Source of the DNA: Distichodus sexfasciatus
Lineage: Eukaryota > Chordata > Actinopteri > Characiformes > Distichodontidae
DNA length: 64,000 bases
NCBI GenBank assembly: GCA_032718565.1
Contig: JAVGVS010000007.1
Coordinates: forward strand, 4,528,759-4,592,758
Direction of reading: 5' to 3'
Shown piece by piece: positions 1 to 12,300 of the stretch. Made by a program: the position numbers and the translations under genes. The notes under the pieces were generated by a model that saw only the letters and a list, made by a program, of their open reading frames with translations, was not told where the DNA came from and did not search any database. Within the stretch, counting starts at the first letter, position 1, and each line of letters opens with the position of its first letter.

Positions 1-2265
1 CCTAGAGGCAGCAGGTTTACAGGGAGTCAGCAGCTCTGTCCACTGCAGCAACCTCTCCATCTACAGAAGACTTCCTTTCGTGGCTTCAGTCTCCAACAAG
101 AAGAGCAGCATAAAAGTGTAGTGCAAAACATACTGCAAAAGTAAATATAAGGGTTGTTAACGACTCGAAACATAGCAGTGGTAGTGATGTGTCATTGTCA
201 CTGTTGTGAATGGTTTGCCACCCAAATAATACAAGGCTACGAAAAATGTTAGTAAATATGTAAACACATAGGATATGACACCATAACATAGGAAGAAACC
301 GTGCTGCTCTAGATTGATTATACACATTAGTAGTGTACATAATCTTTATAGCAAATTCATTTTGACAGGCCTGGTTATGAAGAAAAATGATGTGTATAGA
401 ACAGCTTCATCAAGTTATTGCTCCACTTTTACTGCGCTGTTACTTATGTATTGTGAGCATTCAGTTAAGGCAAAATGAAAGCATACTGTCTGAGTACCTG
501 AGCTCAAAAGAGCCGAAATCCAGTGGCAGAGCTGATGTAATAGAGAATGTACATCCACAAAATTTCTAAGCAAAGTTACATTTACTTACATTCATTGCTT
601 ATCCCAAAAAGACATGGCATTCATGTCTCTGTTTTTATTATTAATCTCCCTCTTATACACCAATTATATAATCAAACTATACCTAGTGAGCCCTCAGATG
701 CAAAACTTGTCTTTTTCAAAGGATATACAGAGTTGGGGAAAAATGTATCACAGTTAACAGCTTTAGCATTCCCCACGTACGTCCTCAGTGGTCTATAGCT
801 AATTATTGAACCCTTAACAGCATCCTTGGATTCAATAGCACTGTCCACCTAGCAAAAGCTATTTGGGAAATATCACCATCCCACCTCCCCTCAGCATCAC
901 CTTTCCTGCTGACAGCACTGACACTGTCCCCCTGAGATTATGACAGGAGCATCGACACTGTCCCAGCCCTTAAGATCTACCACCTCACCCAGCAAAAAAG
1001 GGGAAAAAAGACTGGTAATCTGTCAAGTAGTGAGGCTGGATATGAAGTTTTCTCTCCTAATGATGATGAAGAAGATGATAATAATACGCCTGCTACTACT
1101 ACTACTAATAATGAAGTGCATTCTATTGTACAAGTGCCATTTTTATATTAATCAGTCATAGTGATGTTAGACATGTTAGACAAACAATCTTCAATTCAGT
1201 CAGTAAGATGTTGGAGTGTTTTTTGCCTTAAATGCAGTGTAGTTATCTCCTTTGACAATTACTGTAAATCCCAAGAATGTTAAAAATTATCAAAAGATAC
1301 AGTTTATACCGGGTTTTAATGAATGAATAGAAAGTTTAGTATTGAGTAAGATAGATTTTGCTAGATTTAATTCAAATAAACAGTAGGACATTCTGTAATC
1401 ATAACCAATAACAAAATGTAAATTACCATAAATGCTTGACAGTTTTATGAGTTGCCTTGTGCAGTTGTTTTAGAATTTGAATGTGAAACCATGTTGGGTA
1501 TTCAGAGGGGAGTCTAAAGTAAGATGCTGATTGGTTTGCTGATGAAACCATATCTTGTATCTTCCCAGAAAAAGCAGACAAGCCTGGAACTGGCGTCCAG
1601 GGTATAAGGCTTGTAACTCTAGTAAGACTGAATGCCAACTCTGCTGAGAGTGAAAGGTCCATGGAGACTTTTGAAATCTTTGATATCAAAGACAGGACTG
1701 GATGGAGTTAACTCCCTTTCAACAATGAGTGGAAATTTGATCAAATATTACAGACACTGCTGCAAGCACTAATGAATACTAAAGCAGGGTAGTTTTCATT
1801 AGCAGTCCTCAGTATTTCCAATTAGTATTTTTAGGAGGTGAACGAGAGAGCAAATACAGACAGACTCACCAAAGCAATTTAACAGTTCCTCAGGGGAAAG
1901 CAGTGCTGATGCAAGTTCTTCTGAGTATTGGAAAACAGTTAACATGATGGCACGCTTTAAAGGTTCAACAACATTAGCATTGAAAATCAGTAAGTAAAAA
2001 ACAATCTAGACCAATATTTATTTTAATGGAAGTATCAGCTTTTATGACCTTGACATGGGTATTATCATGTTTTAATTCTAACAGCCAGTGACTTTTTTAC
2101 TGTTTTAGTCATTCTACTGTTCATCTTCACCACCACCACCACCATCATCACTATCATTATTTCCACAAACATTACCAGTATCATTATTGTTCATCTTAAA
2201 CAGTATAGTTGCCATCATAAATGACAGTAAAAAAATAATTCTGTGAATCTGTCTTGTTATTACAG
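1..2265. other. Intron upstream of the first visible exon
   Basis: AT-rich DNA with no exon of the gene that I can support. It holds GAT/AAT triplet-rich sequence near 1060-1110, a decayed transposase-like reading frame near 1523-1708, and a CCACCA/ATC-rich patch near 2126-2165. The reading frame at 931-1151 is acidic and unmatched. Confidence 0.5.
1523..1708 (+). pseudogene. Possible decayed hAT-type transposase C-terminus
   Basis: An open + frame without a start codon reads DWFADETISCIFPEK, then LVTLVRLNANSAESERSMET before a TAA at 1709. N-x-x-SERS resembles the N-A-x-SERSFS motif of the hAT C-terminal dimerisation domain. There are no visible terminal repeats and the resemblance is short, so this is tentative. 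Confidence 0.25.
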
Positions 2266-2754
2266 ACGTGTCTGCGCTGGGCGAGTGGGTTTCAGAGATA
2301 CTGACCTCCATTGTTACGTCTAGAGACGCCGGACTTCATTCAAAAGGAAATGAATCCAGTTCAACTCTCACTCAAAAGAGAAAAAATTCATTACCCGTCA
2401 TACCTTTCAACACATCTACTCGTGCTGAATCCACTACTCAGGAACTGACAGCCAGCAGTGTTCCACAACTCGCCACCGTCAGCACCACAACTATCTCCAC
2501 AACCTCCACCACCACTACTCCAACCACCACAACGGAACTCACTAGCACAACTCAGTTCACCAGCACTAAACCCACCACCACCACTACCATCACAGCTAAG
2601 CCTGCAAGGACAATGCCACCTGCTCCGTCACCTGCCACCCAGCGTGCCAGGACGAGTGCACCCAAAATCCCTGCCAGACCTTTTACCATCTCCATGACCA
2701 CCACCCAGCCTCCACTGAGCTGCAACGTCACTGACCGAATGTGGGTTAAAACAG
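2266..2754 (+). CDS. kiaa1549: Exon 1 of window: Thr/Pro-rich mucin-like segment
   Basis: Acceptor TTATTACAG precedes 2266 and donor ACAG|GTGAGA follows 2754. The exon starts with two bases of a split codon and then encodes residues 1-162. Residues ~58-125 are dominated by Thr, Ser and Pro from ACC/ACT runs, a likely O-glycosylated stalk. The exon ends in CNVTDRMWVKT, which starts the conserved ectodomain and carries an N-glycosylation sequon. An alternative frame (2458-2697) is open only because of base composition. Confidence 0.85.
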
Positions 2755-5700
2755 GTGAGATGGTTGCAAAGCCGGCATACTTTAAACATTTTTATATCCT
2801 TTTATTTTTATATCTTTTGGTTTCTCGTTCATACTAAGCGCACTGGTTAATCACTCTGGTTGGGCAACAATGGATCAAATCATATCTCACTATTTTTAGG
2901 ATGAATATATCACAAGAGAGTATTTCTTTGAAATTTTTCCCCAAAGTTGGCTAAATCTAGATTTATCAAGGTTAACCACACAGACAGGGCTTCCTTTCTT
3001 GGTTGGTTTGTTTAAGCTGTATTTATTTAGTGTTTTGTCTACTTTTTATCAGTTTTTTAGGTTCTCAGACAACTTAGTCGTTGGCATTTCACTACATGTC
3101 CTACTGGTAAACCTACATATGCAGTAAATAATAACTCTTGGATTTGAAACAATTTCTTCTTAAGTAGTATTGACTCCCAACATCAAACTGTGTTGATACT
3201 GTGACAATCCTATATTGTCCCTTTTTTTCTTGATATATAAGACAAAATGGTTGAATCTGGTCGCACTAAAAGAAAAATACTTCATCTTTTTTCTTTCTTT
3301 CCTCCAGTTTTGTCCGTCCACTTTCGTAGGAGCCGGCTAGACAGCATTCTGAAACAGAACCTTCCAAAGGGCCTTACTCTGGCACTGGGAAAGGCTCTGA
3401 ATGACAGCAGTGTCCGTGCACAGGTACAATTTTATTTAATACATATATATTTTAAATATATTATTATAAAAAGTTTGCACATAACACTTATTCTTGTGGA
3501 CTCTAAAATCATGGCTTCTGTTGAACAAAACCTTGCTCAATTTCTCATGGTAAGCATCTGGTGCTTTGCAGTGCTGAAGTGTTAAATGCCAAGTACAATA
3601 TGTTATCATAAATTGATCATCTCCCATGACCAGTTACAACTATGAAGTTTTTGTCAATTGTGCTTTTGTCAGACACTCCTGTTGTCTCATTGGTTAAAGG
3701 TAGGAGAGGTCAGCACTAGATGGGTTAGGTAACATTTAGGATGGGTTTTAAAAACGAAGAATCTGAGTGTGAATTGTTGGCTGATGAAATACATCTGCAA
3801 ATTGATGGATGGCTCAGGTTGGCACCATGTTTGGTGGAAAAAAACTGGTATTTGTGCCCTCGTTGCCTTGTTCAGAAAAGGTTGTCTTTAATATCTGAAA
3901 GGCTGCATATTCAACAGTAGCTCCTGGAAAAGTGAGAAAGATAAAAGCCTTTTTGCATAGTCTAGCACTGACAGTTGATTACCTAAATGTGTTCATAAAA
4001 ATTCAGAGTCAGTAGGTTTTTAGAACTACTGACTTCACTTTTGTGGTGACTTGAATTTTGTTTTGAATTTCTTTTTCAATTTAAGACCAAAAGGATTGTG
4101 GACAATGTTTAACTGGTAAATGGAGACTTAAAACTGAAGTTATGATTACAAATAAATGCCTTTTCATCTTTAGTAATCTTAGGCTTATTTCTGTTGCTGT
4201 TCTCTAGGAATACTAAGAGAGTGCTTGGCTTTTCTTGTTTTAAGTCAGAAAAAATAGTTTATGCTGAAAGAAGGAAGACAAGCTGGTCTCAAGACTTCAT
4301 TACATTAAGCTGGTCTATAAATATCTGTATACAAGATATAACAGCGTTTTTGACCTTATCAAGCATCCCTATGTGAGCTCTTGACCAGCATTAAACCTGC
4401 AAAACCATCTTTGAAGAGTTTAAAGTTGTTATTGTAGTGGGGGGAAAGTGAAAGCAAGATTAAAGGCAACTTTAAAAGAGATGATGGTAATTCAGTTTTG
4501 CAACCAGAAATGAGCCATTTAATGCTAGTGGTCTTTTGAATTGAGAGTATATTATGTCGTGAGGTTCAACTTCAAGGCTGACCAAAGCGTCATCCTTTAA
4601 TACCTTCATATGCCTGGAGTATGGGGTGCCAAATGCTGACACAGGCAGCGAGCCAGTCCACATCCCATGCAACAAAGCACAATTGTGAAGTTCTGCAGTG
4701 CCACCAGCTCTCCCCACCTACATCCATTGACACACACACACACTCTCACTCAGCCCTAATGTGTGCTGAGCCATGAGGCCATCTGTCATTTTGTCACTCT
4801 CCCCAAGTGATGGAACCGAGCCCTTCCCAAGCCTGCTTTTATAAACACACATATGGGCTTGGTGAAAGACTTCTGTCTTTGTGAGAATACTGTCAAATCT
4901 CACTTAATCAGCATCTGACATGTCACTCTATTTTATCCTTTTACACATTTAATCTCACTCTTTTTTGACTATGAGACAGCAGAGAATGTGATTTATCTTT
5001 GGTGCTTTTTGTGAATCTTTAGTGAATTTGTATAGTTTCTCAGTTACTACTTCAAGCTCTGAAGAATACATTTCATACTAATATACTTTCATGCTTTTGT
5101 CATGAACACCATATTTCAGTCTACATTTCGGATTGTCTCAAGCGAGGTTCCTCTATTCTAATTTACAGATCGAAAGCCTCTCCTTGCAGCCCAACTTGAC
5201 TGTGGGATACTATGTGTCCCGGGGTGATATGGTGTACTCTCCCTTTGTGGTGGTGGAGTCCCTCACCACGTATGGCATAGAGAGGATGATGGGAGATATT
5301 CGGCAATTCGTGCCCCTGGTCCAGGCGGTGCCCATTCCAGCAGCTCCATGGAGACCCAGCCCTCCTATATCAATGATGCTGAAGACAGGTCAGAGACACA
5401 GAATGTGTTAGGTCTTTACTGAGCACTATGAGTACATCTGCAACACTAAGGACTCCAAAACCCATGTATTCACACGTATACAAACATAGCTGTCCTGGAC
5501 TACAGTTCCCAACAACACACAACAACGTGTGCAGGTTGGGGGTGTAAGAGTACATCAGTCTATATCGATGCATTGATTCACTGATCAGTGAGTCAATAGC
5601 ATTTATACAAAATGAACACATTGATCAAATATTGTACATATTGAAAAGTCACTTTATATTGAACAGGAGTGTTATTTTATATAAAAGGGAAGATTGTTAT

Positions 5701-8700
5701 TTCAATGTCTGGTTAAGCTGTGGAATACAAATAGCAAATCACATTGTAGTTCCTTTTGTTGATTTGCCCCCTGATTAGAAAAAAAAAATAATCGAAGTTG
5801 ACATTTTAAATATCTGCAGACATTGAAGCGCTGTCTGTTGAATCAGTATAATCTACATTCAGCCTTTATTATTTGATTTTTTATTATTATTTGTTTCTGT
5901 TTTTGGACATTGTGTTGGGTTTACCCTTTGCATTTACAAGTTTGTCTGTCTTTACTTAGTAAAGGAACTGATCTGCAATTGGATTTTCATCTTTCATTTC
6001 ACCAAAGGAGTCTTAGCAAGAAATTCTCACAGTTTTTTTTTTAAAATATTAATTGTAATGATAAACATTTTTATTTAACAAAGATGTGTAAAATATGTGC
6101 ACTCCACTGCATTTTATACATAAGACATTTATGACCTCTGGATCTGTGTGTGTGTGTGTGTATGTGTTGTTTGCATTTGTGGGCAGTCTTGAGATTTGTA
6201 GGGCCGGGAGATGACCTCAGGTCCTGTAGCTTTTCACAGATGATGGAGCAAAGGCTGGAAAACGCTTTTGCTGAGGCTGAGACCAAAGTGCTAAACTCCT
6301 ACAGCAGACTCACTGTACAGGTCTGATGAGACCCTTTCTTTGGTTTGTGCTCACTGCAACTGAAATCCAGCCTAAGTTTCTTTCTGTCTTTCAAATATAG
6401 CTCTTTTTGAAGAATTATTCCCTCTACTACAACACATAATGAGCCCTTAATGGTATTCACTTTATAATAAAGCTAATGTGGAAACTGGTGCGTAATTAGA
6501 TTTATAATCTGAAGGGAAAAGTTCTGCTAAAGAAACAGTTTATCAGATATTTTCTTTTTTCTCTTCATAATAAATGGTGATAAAATGTCTCATTAGCATA
6601 TTTATGATGTGAAATTTTTGCACTTGTTTATTATTTGCCAGAAGTCCTTTGAGCATGGCAGCAGTTGAAGCGAGCATGTTTTGGTTGTTTGTTTGCTTGT
6701 ATTTAATTTTGTCATCTTGTCTCCTTTCGTCAGATCTTGAGTGTTACCCAGTCGGCCGGCTCTCCGGCCGTTTCTCTGATCTACGTGGTGCACAATGGGA
6801 GCGTGACCCTCAACGGCATGGTGGCAAGTAACCTTCTAAGCCGTCTGACTGCCGAGCTTGTGGGATACTTCCTATTTTACCCACCACTCATCACAGCAGA
6901 GCGTGAGTTCTGCTTTATGTGAAATATTAAATATCCACATTCATAAAAGTCTGTATAGCTTGGATTTTTTTTCTCAATTGAAAGACACAGTTTCTCTATT
7001 TTTTCCATTTCTGCCACTTTCGTCTAGGATCCTATTTTTCTATGTGTACTTGCTGATATCATAACATGGCTCACTTTTCAATGGCTAGAGGAGGTTGTTA
7101 AGTTCTCTTTTCGAGATACAAAGAACAGAACAATGGCTGTGTAGAATGCCAGTGTGGTTTGAGGAGGATTGCGTGACTTAACTGTTTTCCAGCTTAGCAC
7201 TCTGCCCTTAATTATTGGCTAAACCAAATCTCTTGTCTATTTATGCAACCTGTATGAACTCTCCTTATTTTTTTCCATCCTCCATGTCCTATCCGTGGAC
7301 AAATGTGAAATGATGGACGAGGCAGTAGGCAGGAAGGCTAACTAGTTATCTGGATGGAGGTAGTCTGGCCTGAGACGGGATGAGGGACATGGAGACGAGT
7401 CTTGGCCTTCTGTCACACAGAGTTACTTAACAAGGCGTCCAGTGAGGCCGCCACTCCTTCTTTCCTCTTTCCTTCTTTAGAATAATATTTACCAATACTT
7501 CGATGGAACCTCACTGTAAAACTGTCACACCATCCATATTCTAGGACTTAAAAATACCTAATTAATACTCTACTTAGTCGGTAGCAAAAGTGGTTTGAGC
7601 GGCAGAAGCCCTGCAGCCCTGAGTACTGGCAATTCACAGTTTTTTCATTTTAACTTATTAAGCACAGACTTTAACGACTTATCTCACACTTCTTACCAGT
7701 CTGTCCTTTGTCAAACCTTGGTTTATCCGTATTGCTGTCCTCATTTTGACTCATTTTCTTACAAAGTTATTTCTACATCCAGCCTTGTCTTAATTATTAG
7801 ATTTTCCCGTATCTTAAATTAGATTTTTTTTAGACATTGTGCTGGGTTTGACCTTTGCATTTACTGGGTAGCAGAAGCCCTGCATTGGTCAAGGTAGACT
7901 GTTCCTCTAAATGTCAGTATCTGTGCATAACACTCTGCTAAATTTTGTGAATGTAATATGTCATTCTATAGCAGGGGTGGGTAGTTCCAGTCCTGGACTG
8001 CTGGTATCCTGGATATTTTTTCATTGTGCTTGACAAAACATTTAAGTCTGGTTGCAGGTAGATACCAGAAATACTTATCCAGCTAGGATGGAAAACCTGT
8101 AGGATTCTGGTCCTCCACTGCTCTGTAGATTAGCAGAGACACAATGTTATTTGACCTGACAAGGCATCAGTTCTTACTTGCTTAAATAATAGCAAAATAC
8201 AATGTTTGTGCACACATTTGTTCATAAGAATGATTTGTGCAGAATAAATGTACTCAATTATTGGAAATTCTAACATGTTTCAGGAGTTGTTGTGCATTTT
8301 TGTTCGTGAGGGCTGGTCCTCATAGTGAAAAAAGTACGAATGCCTCTCATTGGAAAAATCTTAACTCCAAAGATTTCTTGTTGAATAGGTATTTAATAAC
8401 TAACCATGTCTCACTTCTTACCTCTCGATACTTCTCAAATAAGATGGTTTGTCTGAATTCTCAGAAAATTGATTTTAAAACAGACTGCTGTTAGTAGAAA
8501 ATAAAATTTAGCATGATTGACACTGAGCGTTAAGAGGAGAGCAGGTGTAATGTTTTTTCTTTGTTTTTATTCAGTGCTATTAATAATATTTTACAGCATT
8601 TAGAGACATTTATGGTGTGCAAAAACATCTCCTGCATCCTCCGGGTGGATTAACATGAACATCAAAGGCAATTAAGGGGGTAAATAATTAACAGCATGGG

Positions 8701-9325
8701 AGTGATCTTACAGGTGTGTGTGTGTGAAAGAGTGTGTGGCATTTTGTATAAACGCCTTTGTTCCTTATAAGGACTGGTTCTCACATACTAAAATGTCTGA
8801 ACAAAGATTTTTAAATCTTTATGGGTCTATCAAGACCTCACAAATACCTAAAAACCTCACTAGCCGCAACCACAAACAAATCTATATTTTTTAAATAATA
8901 AACCACTGCATTGCTGCTTGAATGTTCTGCTCTGTTTATTTGTCCTCAGCTAAACTTTTTCAGAAAGGGCAAATCTATTTTTGGTTAAGAAAATCTTAAG
9001 AGCTTAGTACTAGACTTCAGCAACCCGAGACAGTGTTTTTAATGTGCAAAAATTGCAGCACAGTCTCACTTTTCCCCTCGCAAGAGAAGCAGACCAAATC
9101 ACAGCTCCGATTTCACACTCCCTGCCTCTGCCTGCCCTGAGCGCCTGCAGCCGGCCGGAGCTTTTAATCAGACTGCTAATATATAATTGAGCCAGATTTT
9201 CATTAGAAAAATGCTGTAAGACTTCACTCCACAAGTATGGATTGTCTACTTGCTACACACTGGGCTATTGTAAAAAGCCTCTGGACTTAGGATCAAAGCC
9301 ACTCTCTTGGATGCAAGCCCTCTAA

Positions 9326-9369
<44 letters not shown>

Positions 9370-12300
9370 ATTGCTCTTTCTTCCATCTGCCCTTTTCAAT
9401 AACAGCGTTGGAGTACTACAATCTCAACACATCTGCAACAACCAAGGATTTCTGGGTAATTACAGGTAAGCAACATATTAATTGGGATTCAGTTCAGCAA
9501 ACAGCATGCATTTGTTTCTCTGCAGTGGTGTTGATTGAATAATTGTTTTATAATAAGTCAAATACAGGCTCCATAGAGGTTAAAAACATTAATTAGCAGA
9601 CAGATATTAATTTAGCCAGAACTACCATTGCAGATTATACATCTGAAATATGTCATGAAATAGCTGATAGAAATGCTATTCCTACATCCTTTAAAAGTAA
9701 ACATTTTCCCATTAACAAATTTTATGACCATATCCTGGAAATCCCTAGTGAAAGGTCTGAGAAAGCAAAGCTAAACTAAGCTAACAGTGGTTAGTATTGA
9801 CTTGGGGAGAATAAATTAAAATAATTTATGTGACATTTTAGGTGCGAGTGCCCGTGGTTTGTGTGTGTCTGTGTTTCCCTGTGCATGCCTTGGGGGTGGT
9901 GATTTTTTTAGAGAGGTTGTATGTCTTCAGCTCCCATCCTTATGCTTGTCTGGATGGTCGATATTTCCTGACCAAGGTCAGCCACAGTGTGACAGGATTA
10001 ACTACAGCAGTGGAGATGAATAACCAGAGACTCCACTTTCCCCTCCCTCCATTTTGCTCGCTGTGTGCAGTGATCCAGGAGGTGGAGAATTCCTCTCTGG
10101 AGGGTCAGTATCAGAGCTTCGCCAGTCTGATGGAGCAGCGCTTGGCTGAGCTCTTCGTAGTGGCCCATCAGCAGGGTGCTCGCTTCCGCCGTGCTGCCAC
10201 CGTGGGCACCTACACTGTCCAGGTATCTCTAAGCTGTTCAGAGGAGATCACCATGAATGGTCTCGCACATCAGATGAAGTTTATAAATGCATATTTTATA
10301 TATCCATCCAAACCTAGATGGTTGGAATAAGGCGGGTGGCAGGGCCCAAGAACCCGGCTGAACTAACCTACTACGTGCAGCGGAACAGCACACCGTTAAC
10401 CGGCACATCTGCTGCCAAAATCCTCAACACAGTGGATTCCCAGACTGTGGCTCTTACACTAGGGTACTTCGTCCAGGTCCAAGCTGAACGTATGTTGTCA
10501 TTCTTCTACTTCTGTTGTTTAGTTGAAATGGCTTTGATATGTGCTTTTGTTCAACGAAATAAATGGAATGAAATGAAAGTAAATGACGTAAATACAGAGA
10601 ATCTGAACATTCCTATGTCATATTGACTCCTATAAGTCTATATTGCGCCTTTCCTTCAGTATTAATTCCCTCAACCATCTTAATGGCCAATCATCATTGT
10701 GTTTTCAATGTTGAGTCTTTGAGGTGATGATGGCGCAGTGGTCTGAGTGACTGTTGGTAACTATGGGGTTCAAATCTCACCCCCATTGGGCCTTTGAGCA
10801 AATCCTGGATTATTCCAGAGAGACTGCTCCTGTAAATAGGAAATGGAAGTGTAAATAAGGAATATACTTAATGGATAAGAGCGTTAATTAATTGAAAATC
10901 GTAATTGTCAGGGCTTTTAAATAACAGTGTTACCACCTGATTTACCTTGCATGGTTTAAAGTGAAAGTGAGAGACACCACAGCACAGCACACAATGCACC
11001 ACAACGAAATGTGACCTCTGCATTTAGCCCATTTGTGAAGGAGCAATGGGCAGCTAACAAGCGCCCGGGGAGCAGTGCTTGGGGACAGTACCTTGCTCAT
11101 GAGTACCTCAATGGTAACTTTACCGGCCCTGGATTTGAACCTGCGACCTTCTGATCACAGGGCGAACATTCTACCGTTACGCCACCAACCGCCCCAAAGT
11201 ATGCCACCAACTGCCCTGGTTTGTATAATGCTTAAAGCATCTGACAAAAGTCTCAGCTAGGAAATTTGGGGCCCTTTACTCCTTCTAAACCAAACCAACC
11301 ATCAACTAAATGGTGCCAAGCGCCACGGTCATTGATGGGCCTTAGGAATCTTTCTAGATTTCCGCCTACATCACCATTGTTTTTAGTCATGGCAAAAGGT
11401 ATGTAAACTGAAGAAGAGCATTAGGGATATTACACTAGTGCTCCTCCTCTAAAATTATACATGACTTGAATGAATGAATGAAACCTCTCCAGATATGATC
11501 CCCTCAACTTTTAATGTGTGACTTGCCGTTATCCTACACTAATCTTCCTTACAACAAGTGTCTGAACAGAGCTTGAGGCACCTCAGGGCTTTACCCCCCG
11601 CTTTAGCTCTCTGCAGGAGGGTACGTTTACTGCTGAGCATCAGTATGCGATCAGGAGAGATAAATAACTTATGCACAGAGACGAACGCTTCCAGCTGAGA
11701 AGAGACAAACTAAAACTATCAGACATAATCACAGCATATTCTCACGTCTACAGCTCCAGGCAGGTATCCAGTGCCCAACTGCACACACAATCACAAGCAC
11801 ATCCTGTATATAAACACGTACAGTGTATGCTATGGGATAAAACCCGATGAGCATAGAGTATGCACTTAAAGAAATTTATTTTATTCATTAAATAAACTAT
11901 GAATAATTTAAAAAGTGTTTGTAGGCAAATTAATTGTACTAGACTATACTTGCTAAATGTTTATTCAGGTAATGCACTTACCGGTGCAAAGCTCAGTGAT
12001 GGTGTTAATGTGTAAGACTAATAAAGAGGAAAAACTTGTAGCTGCAACTTCATACATTCATTCATTCATTCATTATCTGAACCACTCAATCCCAGCTGTG
12101 GTCGCGGTGGGACCGGAGCCTATCCCGGGAACTATGGACGCAAGGCGGGGAACAACCCTGGGCAGGTGCCAACATACCCCAGGGCACACACACTCACACT
12201 CACTTTCAGACCTTACGGGGCCAATTTAGAGTAGCCACTAAACCTATAGTGCATGCTTTTGGACTGTGGGAGGAAACCGGAGCACCCAGAGGAAACCCAC

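Larger units (their letters stand above)
6903..9405 (+). other. Intron between exons 5 and 6
   Basis: Mostly unique AT-rich DNA. It contains a MITE-like element (7974-8125) and a (TC)17 tract (9331-9364). The region at ~9010-9240 is more GC-rich and unexplained. Confidence 0.6.

Noticed and set aside
2458..2697. Alternative-frame Pro-rich ORF in exon 1
   Set aside because: It overlaps the real coding frame and reflects CCA/ACC composition; neither splice phase supports it.
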